This document shows, piece by piece, positions 58,930-64,000 of a stretch of DNA of 64,000 nucleotides (position 1 is the stretch's first letter; each line of letters starts with the position of its first letter). Source of the stretch: JAGPUQ01 sp049325095. GTDB taxonomy: Bacteria > Pseudomonadota > Gammaproteobacteria > Pseudomonadales > Porticoccaceae. Below the pieces are notes generated by a model. It worked only from the letters and a program-made list of their open reading frames with translations. It was not told the origin of the DNA and made no database searches. The stretch lies in the NCBI GenBank assembly GCA_049325095.1, contig JBMOPO010000036.1:18794-82793 (forward strand), given 5' to 3'. A program made the position numbers and the translations under genes.

Positions 58930-59477
58930 CAACCCATCACTTCCAGTGCGGCCATGGCCAGACTCGTACCCATCAGTGCGCCCGCGGCGATGTCGGTGGG
59001 AAAGTGCACGCCGAGAAAGACCCGCGACAGCCCCACCAGCCCCGCCCAGGGAAACAGGATCAGCGCGAACTCGGGGTCCAGGCCGCTGGCCGCGGTCGCC
59101 ACCAGGAAGGCGCCGCTGGTGTGCCCGGAGGGAAAACTGAATTGGTCGGCGGGCGCCACGAAACTGTTGAACCCGGGCAGCGCCTGCGCCGGACGGTTGC
59201 GCCGCAGGCCCCGCTTGAGCAGGGTATAGAGCGGTCGCTCCACCGCAAATCCCAGCGCCAGCACCAGGAGCAGTTGCTGCGCGAGTCCCGCATCCCAGGG
59301 CCAGATGGCCAGCGGCAGCAGCGGGTACCAGGGACCGTCGGCGGTTTTCGAGACCAGGCGACCGGCATTGGTGAACAACTCGCGGCGCTTGCGCCGCATG
59401 CACCAATTGAAGGTGGAGATATCGCCTTGCTGGATGAGGTGAAGGACGCTGGGGAAAGACAGACGGACTCGACTCAT
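58929..59477 (-). CDS. PAP2 family phosphatase
   Basis: A 182-residue membrane phosphatase with the three PAP2 motifs: KRGLRRNRP, PSGHT and SRVFLGVHFPTD. It has about four to five membrane segments. The family removes phosphate from undecaprenyl pyrophosphate, phosphatidate or phosphatidylglycerophosphate. I took ATG 59477; ATG 59505 is also possible. First of a three-gene unit with the glycosyltransferase and the LpxH-like phosphatase. Confidence 0.87.
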   Translation of the reverse strand: MSRVRLSFPSVLHLIQQGDISTFNWCMRRKRRELFTNAGRLVSKTADGPWYPLLPLAIWPWDAGLAQQLLLVLALGFAVERPLYTLLKRGLRRNRPAQALPGFNSFVAPADQFSFPSGHTSGAFLVATAASGLDPEFALILFPWAGLVGLSRVFLGVHFPTDIAAGALMGTSLAMAALEVMG

Positions 59478-59585
59478 GGCCAGCAGGTTAGGGCGGCAAT
59501 GTGTCATCCCGGTAACGGGGCGGTGACCGTGTCGTGACAGCCGGTTCGGCAAGCGTGTCGGCAGGGCGGCGGATCCGGCGCCGCC

Positions 59586-60248
59586 TCAACGGGCTCTCGC
59601 CAACATCCTGTCGACCAACTGGCGATGGCTGGCGAACACCTCGGCGAAGGGCGCGCTGTCGAAATGGCGGGCCAGATAGCGCGCCAGCCGCGGCCAGCGC
59701 TGCGCATCCGGCGCTTCGCCGCCGAAGGCGGCATTCATGAATTGGCTGACGATCGCGATGTCGGCCAGGCTGAGGCGGTCGCCGACCAGGAACACGCGAG
59801 TGCCGATCTCCTGGTCGAGATACTGGTACAGCGGCGGGGCTCGCTCCGCCAGCGCGGCGGCGACCGCGGCCTCGTCGTAGGCCGTGCCCATGGACTTCAA
59901 CAGCACCCGATGCCGGAACGCGGTGGCGGTGATCGCCGGCGCCAGTTCGTAGTCGGCGAACTTCTCCAGCCAGCCGATCCGGGCCTTGAGCCAGGGATCG
60001 GTCGCGATCAGCTCCGGGTCGGGGTAGAGATCCTCCAGGAATCGACAGATCACCGCCGAATCCGCCAGATAGCGGCCGTCGACTTCCAGCGCCGGGATGC
60101 GCTTGAGCGGATTGATGCGCTCGTAGCCTTCCGGCAGCGCGAACGGCGTCACCGGATTGCGCGCGCAGTCGATGCCCTTGAGCTGCAAGAACAGCTCGAC
60201 CTTGCGCACGAAGGGGGACAGGGGAGCGCCGTAGAGGGTCATCGCCAT
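59586..60248 (-). CDS. Glutathione S-transferase family protein
   Basis: A 220-residue GST with an N-terminal thioredoxin-like domain (LYGAPLSPFVRKVELFLQLKGI, NPLKRIPALEVDG, LADSAVICRFLEDLYP) and an all-helical C-terminal domain (LVGDRLSLADIAIVSQF). The N-terminal SPFVRKV suggests a Ser-type catalytic residue, as in theta/zeta-like classes. The substrate is unknown. Confidence 0.88.
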   Translation of the reverse strand: MAMTLYGAPLSPFVRKVELFLQLKGIDCARNPVTPFALPEGYERINPLKRIPALEVDGRYLADSAVICRFLEDLYPDPELIATDPWLKARIGWLEKFADYELAPAITATAFRHRVLLKSMGTAYDEAAVAAALAERAPPLYQYLDQEIGTRVFLVGDRLSLADIAIVSQFMNAAFGGEAPDAQRWPRLARYLARHFDSAPFAEVFASHRQLVDRMLARAR

Positions 60249-60380
60249 GTGCCGGTCCGGGTCGGGCGGGTTCGGCGCCGATCCTAGCAGCGGGCGGGGA
60301 GCGCGACAATTCGCAGCGCGGCGCCGCGCCCGCCGCTATCATCGGGCGGAAATGGGCAGGGGACGACAGGGGGGAGCGCC

Positions 60381-60821
60381 GTGGGCAGATTGCTGGGTAT
60401 CGCCTACCGGGATGCCTCGCGCCAGCCGATGCGGGAGCTGCGCTCGGGTTACCTCAGCCGGGCGGGCGGCGTCGAGGGCGATTTCCGCGGCAGGAGAGGC
60501 CCGCGGCAGGTCACCGTACTCTGCGCCGAGCGGTGGCGGGCCGCCTGCGCCGAACTGGGCGTGGAACTGCCCTGGACCACCAGGCGCGCCAACCTGCTGG
60601 TGGACGGCCTCGCGCTCGGCCCGCAATCCATCGGCCGTACGCTGCGGGTGGGCAAGGCGCTGCTGCGCATCACCGGGGAGACCGACCCCTGCCGGCGCAT
60701 GGACGAGCAGCATGAGGGGCTCAAACGGGCGTTGACGCCCGACTGGCGCGGCGGCGCCTGCTGCGAAGTGATCGGCGACGGCGAGATCGCGGTCGGCGAC
60801 CCGGTGGAATTCGCCGGCTGA
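60381..60821 (+). CDS. MOSC domain-containing protein
   Basis: A 146-residue MOSC protein (YiiM/MOCO sulfurase C-terminal fold) with GGVEGDFRGRRGPRQVTVLCAERW, TRRANLLVDG and the conserved Cys in GETDPCRRMDE. Such proteins move sulfur or detoxify N-hydroxylated bases through the molybdenum cofactor. GTG start with GGGGGGAG upstream. Link to the Mo-dependent formate dehydrogenase is not shown; it is 38 kb away. Confidence 0.85.
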   Translation: MGRLLGIAYRDASRQPMRELRSGYLSRAGGVEGDFRGRRGPRQVTVLCAERWRAACAELGVELPWTTRRANLLVDGLALGPQSIGRTLRVGKALLRITGETDPCRRMDEQHEGLKRALTPDWRGGACCEVIGDGEIAVGDPVEFAG

Positions 60822-60832
60822 GGGCCGGGCCG

Positions 60833-60850
60833 GCTGCCGCCGCCGGCAGC
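60833..60850. terminator. Possible hairpin between MOSC gene and trpC
   Basis: GCTGCCG and CGGCAGC form a 7-base stem with a 4-base loop in the gap between the convergent genes. No T-run follows, so the call is weak. Confidence 0.35.
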
Positions 60851-60900
60851 AAGCCGCGGATCTGTTGTTCCTGAACCGGGGGCGTCGCCACCGCGCACAA

Positions 60901-61704
60901 TCAGTCGAACAGTGTCCGCAGTTGGGCGCCGGGATCGGCGGCGCGCATGAAGGCCTCGCCCACCAGGAAGGCGTGCACGCCGTGGCCGCGCATGGCGAGC
61001 ACGTCGTCGACGCGCTGGATGCCGCTTTCGGTGACCACCAGGCGCTCGTCGCCGATGCGCGGCAGCAGGCTGAAGGTGGTTTCCAGGGAGGTATGGAAGC
61101 TGTGCAGATTGCGGTTGTTGATGCCGACCATGGGGTTGTCGAGGGCGAGTGCGGCGTCCAGCTCGCGGGCGTTGTGGACCTCGACCAGCACGTCGAGGCC
61201 GAGCTCCAGCGCGAGGCCGTGGAGGTCGGCCAGTTGCGCGGGCGAGAGCGCGGCGACGATCAGCAGCACGCAGTCGGCGCCCAGCGCGCGCGCCTCGTGG
61301 ATCTGGTAGGGGTCGATGGTGAAGTCCTTGCGCAACACCGGCAGCGCGGTGGCGGCCCTGGCCTGCACCAGATAGGCGTCGGCGCCCTGGAAGAAGTCGA
61401 CGTCGGTGAGCACCGAGAGACAGGTGGCGCCGCCCCGTTCATAGCTGCGGGCGATCGCCACCGGATCGAAGTCGGGGCGGATCACGCCCTTGCTGGGCGA
61501 GGCCTTCTTGATCTCCGCGATCACCGCCGGGCGGCCGGCGGCGACGCGCTCGGCCAGGGCGCGGTAAAAGCCGCGCACCGGCGGGGCCGCCGCGGCCCGT
61601 TCGCGCAACCTGGCGAGCGGGGTATGGCGCTGGCGCTCGGCGATCTCCTCGGCCTTGCGGGCGAGGATCCGGCGCAGGATGGTGGGGGTTTCCGGACCGG
61701 CCAT
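60901..61704 (-). CDS. trpC: Indole-3-glycerol phosphate synthase
   Basis: A 267-residue monofunctional TrpC with TILRRILARKAEEI, the substrate-binding VIAEIKKASPSKGVI, LSVLTD..FFQG, LPVLRKDFTIDPYQI, VGINNRNL and VTESGI blocks. The start at 61704 is the TGATG overlap with trpD. TrpF is not fused, as it is in E. coli, which fits pseudomonad-like trpGDC organisation. Confidence 0.97.
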   Translation of the reverse strand: MAGPETPTILRRILARKAEEIAERQRHTPLARLRERAAAAPPVRGFYRALAERVAAGRPAVIAEIKKASPSKGVIRPDFDPVAIARSYERGGATCLSVLTDVDFFQGADAYLVQARAATALPVLRKDFTIDPYQIHEARALGADCVLLIVAALSPAQLADLHGLALELGLDVLVEVHNARELDAALALDNPMVGINNRNLHSFHTSLETTFSLLPRIGDERLVVTESGIQRVDDVLAMRGHGVHAFLVGEAFMRAADPGAQLRTLFD

Positions 61705-62741
61705 CAGGTTTCTGCCAGACACTGGGTGAAGGCGGCCAGCTCGTCGAGGCGCGCGAGCGCCAGTTCGCTGGCGATGGCGTCCTCGGCCAGTTGCACGCCC
61801 TCGCCGATATCCCGGGCGAGGCCTGCGGCATGGAGCGCGGCGCCGGCGTTGAGGGCGACGAGGTCGGCGGCCTTGGCGCCCGCCGCGGTGGCGCGCCTGC
61901 CCAGGGCGTCGCGGATCAGCGCCAGGGACGCCCGGGCATCAGCCACCGCCAGCCCGGCGAGATCCTGGCGGGCGATGCCGAAATCCTCGGGCGCGATCCG
62001 GTACTCTCGGATCTGCCCGGCGTTCAGCTCGACCACCAACGTCGGTGCCGCCAGGCTGATCTCGTCGAGGCCGTCGTCGCTGTGCACCACCAGCACCCGC
62101 TCGCTGCCCAGCCGGGCCAGCACCTCGGCCACCGGGCGGCACAGGGCGGGATCATAGACGCCGATCAACTGGCGGCGCACGCCGGCGGGGTTGGTCATGG
62201 GGCCCAGCAGGTTGAACAGGGTGCGCACGCCCAGCTCGCGGCGCGGGCCGACGGCGTGGCGCATGGCGCCGTGATGGGCGGGGGCGAACAGAAAGCCGAT
62301 GCCGAGTTCGGCGACGCAGCGCGCGCTCTGCGCCGGGGTCAGGTCGAGGCGCACGCCGGCGGCCTCCAGCAGGTCGGCGCTGCCGCTGCCGCTGCTCACG
62401 CCGCGGTTGCCGTGTTTCACCACCCGGCCGCCGCAGACCGCCACCACCAGGGCGGCGGCGGTGGAGACGTTGAACAGCCCGGCGCCGTCGCCGCCGGTAC
62501 CGACGATATCGACCAGGTGCTCGCCGCCGATCGCCACCGGGGTGCAGAGTTCGCGCATCACCTCGACCGCGCCGGTGATCTCGTCGAGGGTCTCGCCCTT
62601 CATGCGCAGCGCCACCAGGAAGCCGGCGATCTGGGCCGGGGTGGCGGTGCCGCCCATCAGCTCGCGCATGGCGGCGCGCATCTCGGCGCGCGCCAGGCTG
62701 CTGCCCTCGACCAGCCGACCGATGGCCTCGCGCAGGGTCAC
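61704..62741 (-). CDS. trpD: Anthranilate phosphoribosyltransferase
   Basis: A 345-residue enzyme joining anthranilate and PRPP. The PRPP loop DIVGTGGDGAGLFNVST, the anthranilate-site KHGNRGVSSGSGSADLLEAAG, and LFNLLGPMTNPA are intact. It overlaps trpG by 4 bases and trpC by 1. Confidence 0.97.
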   Translation of the reverse strand: MTLREAIGRLVEGSSLARAEMRAAMRELMGGTATPAQIAGFLVALRMKGETLDEITGAVEVMRELCTPVAIGGEHLVDIVGTGGDGAGLFNVSTAAALVVAVCGGRVVKHGNRGVSSGSGSADLLEAAGVRLDLTPAQSARCVAELGIGFLFAPAHHGAMRHAVGPRRELGVRTLFNLLGPMTNPAGVRRQLIGVYDPALCRPVAEVLARLGSERVLVVHSDDGLDEISLAAPTLVVELNAGQIREYRIAPEDFGIARQDLAGLAVADARASLALIRDALGRRATAAGAKAADLVALNAGAALHAAGLARDIGEGVQLAEDAIASELALARLDELAAFTQCLAET

Positions 62742-63322
62742 CGCCGGCCCTCCAGGAAGTTGCGCAGCAGGTCGTGGCCGTGGCGGGTGAGAATGGACTC
62801 GGGATGGAACTGCACCCCCTGCACGTCCAGCTCGCGGTGGCGCAGGCCCATGATCTCGTCCGGTGCGCCGTTCCCGGTGAGGGTCCAGGCGGTGATTTCC
62901 AGGCAGTCTGGCAGGGTGGCCTGCTCCACCACCAGGGAATGGTAGCGGGTCGCCTCGAAGGGGCTCGGCAGGTCGTGGAACACGCCCGCGCCGCCGTGGT
63001 GAATCAGCGAGGTCTTGCCGTGCATCACTTCGCGGGCGCGCACCACCCGGCCGCCGAAGGCCTGGCCGATGCTCTGGTGGCCCAGGCAGACCCCGAGCAG
63101 CGGGATGCGGCCGGCGAAGGCCTGGATCAGCGGCACCGAGATGCCGGCCTCGTTGGGGGTGCAGGGGCCGGGCGAGATCACGATGCGCTCCGGGGCCAGG
63201 GCTTCGATGTCGGCCAGCGTCAGGGCGTCGTTGCGCTCGACCCGCACCTCGGCGCCCAGCTCGCCCAGGTACTGCACCAGGTTGTAGGTGAAGGAGTCGT
63301 AGTTGTCGATCATGAGTAACAT
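62738..63322 (-). CDS. trpG: Anthranilate synthase component II (glutamine amidotransferase)
   Basis: A 194-residue class I glutaminase supplying ammonia to TrpE (and possibly PabB). The triad is visible: Cys in GVCLGHQSIG, His and Glu in VQFHPESIL. MLLMIDNYDSFTYNLVQYLGE is the family start. It heads trpG-trpD-trpC. No trpE lies upstream in the window; the sequence changes character directly before this start, and no ribosome site is clear. Confidence 0.96.
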   Translation of the reverse strand: MLLMIDNYDSFTYNLVQYLGELGAEVRVERNDALTLADIEALAPERIVISPGPCTPNEAGISVPLIQAFAGRIPLLGVCLGHQSIGQAFGGRVVRAREVMHGKTSLIHHGGAGVFHDLPSPFEATRYHSLVVEQATLPDCLEITAWTLTGNGAPDEIMGLRHRELDVQGVQFHPESILTRHGHDLLRNFLEGRR

Positions 63323-63878
63323 ATTACATGCAACCTATTGGTTTATAAGCTAAATTCTCATCTATACGGCGCATATTACTCACATCGTTATACACATTGG
63401 CACCAGATTCCAGCGGAACAAGCGCCGAAAATACCGCCCCAACCAGCGGCAGCCCGCACAGGAAGCAACACCGCGTCGCGTTGATGCAACCACGCGGGGT
63501 GGCTGACGAGACAGCGGGGAGCCAGGGCGCCAACGCCAAGTTGGGAGACGCACGAGGCCAAACGCCACCAAGACGCGGCGCACACGACACCATTGATGTT
63601 GAGGAGATCTAAAGGCATCGGGCAATCTCCTTTGATCTTGGAGCCGCCGTGCCGGAGAGCCATCTGCCTGACCTTGCCCACCGATACGGCGGCAAAGGTG
63701 CAGCTCAAGGCCGCAACGACGTGCCGCTTCCTATTGGAAGCGCCACCACTGAGCAACGTTGATCGAAGCGGTACGGGCCATGGCAGACCTGAGTCAGTTA
63801 ACCGGAAGGTGCATGCGGAAAAGTGCTTCCCACAGCAGCTTCATATTCAATTGATTTTACCACGGACCTCCTGCTAGG
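63323..63878. other. Region without a recognised gene upstream of trpG
   Basis: About 550 bases that look less GC-rich than the rest, especially 63323-63400. Short frames exist on both strands. One minus-strand frame starting near 63621 (MPLDLLNINGVVC...) has GGAG upstream and runs about 78 codons, but I recognise no family and it may be non-coding. I see no clear trp promoter, operator or leader peptide. Confidence 0.5.
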
Positions 63879-64000
63879 GAACCTCTGCACAGGCCGGCGT
63901 GTCGAGGTCCGGATTGATGAAATTGGCTCGAAGCATCAGAAATTTGAGCGGAAAACGAGCGGTTGAGCGCCATCGGAGGCCATTTTCGGCCTCTTTCGGG
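63879..64000. mobile_element. Possible end of an IS5-like insertion sequence (partial)
   Basis: After CTAG (63875-63878) the sequence begins GGAACCTCTGCACAGG, which resembles the terminal repeats of some IS5-group elements that target CTAG-like sites. A GAGGCC/GGCCTC hairpin follows at 63976-63993. The transposase would lie beyond the window. This rests on memory of such termini and needs a database check. Confidence 0.35.

Noticed and set aside
63593..63877. 94-residue plus-strand frame near the right end
   Set aside because: No ribosome site, no recognisable domain, and it overlaps another equally poor frame; not supported as a gene.

Overview
The window is a very GC-rich chromosomal segment of a gammaproteobacterium. 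The evidence for that class is the content and order of its housekeeping blocks: gatCAB back to back with mreBCD-maf-rng-yhdP; gmk-rpoZ-spoT-ridA-recG; yicC/rph-crc-pyrE-slmA-argB-algC-coaBC-radC-rpmBG-mutM; coaD-rsmD-ftsYEX-rpoH; and trpGDC. A Crc-like gene between rph and pyrE, a long membrane-anchored AlgC and split trpGDC recall pseudomonads and related deep-branching lineages. Fds formate dehydrogenase, the BKACE gene and other details do not point to Pseudomonas itself. I cannot name the genus.

Layout. 1-4532 (minus): gatC-gatA-gatB, a PA4642-type small protein and the 5' part of a bifunctional fatty-acid oxidation enzyme. 4709-14843 (plus): cell-shape genes mreBCD, maf, rng, yhdP, a nitrilase-family amidase and a YccA/Bax-inhibitor membrane protein. 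14853-21911: a BKACE gene divergent from a complete soluble NAD-linked formate dehydrogenase operon, fdsG-fdsB-fdsA-fdhD(fdsC)-fdsD, followed by ubiD. 23502-25420 (minus): an alkylation-repair pair, an Ada-AlkA fusion and Ogt. 25695-34093 (minus): gmk-rpoZ-spoT-ridA, then three accessory genes (DsbA/FrnE-like, LLM flavin monooxygenase, alpha/beta hydrolase), then recG without a normal start codon. 34126-43149: yicC, rph, crc-like, pyrE, a DUF4124-type exported coiled-coil protein, slmA, argB, algC, coaBC. 43206-49372: radC, rpmB, rpmG, mutM, coaD, rsmD, ftsY, ftsE, ftsX. 49483-53585: rpoH, a DUF423 gene interrupted by 25 N, trmB, an FKBP lipoprotein, dsbB, acpH. 53604-60821: gshA, a UDP-glucose dehydrogenase, a metallophosphoesterase-glycosyltransferase-PAP2 trio, a GST and a MOSC protein. 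60901-63322 (minus): trpG-trpD-trpC. The last about 680 bases have no recognised gene and look compositionally different; they may contain the end of an insertion sequence.

Most of the window is conserved core genome. The parts most worth a second look are the three-gene redox/hydrolase insert in the spoT-recG locus and the CTG-like start of recG, the catalytically degenerate Crc homologue, the ugd-adjacent phosphatase/glycosyltransferase/PAP2 module, the absence of dut between coaBC and algC, the duplicated element upstream of ugd, and the abrupt change of sequence just upstream of trpG. I found no CRISPR array, prophage, tRNA or rRNA gene, and no convincing wholly new system.
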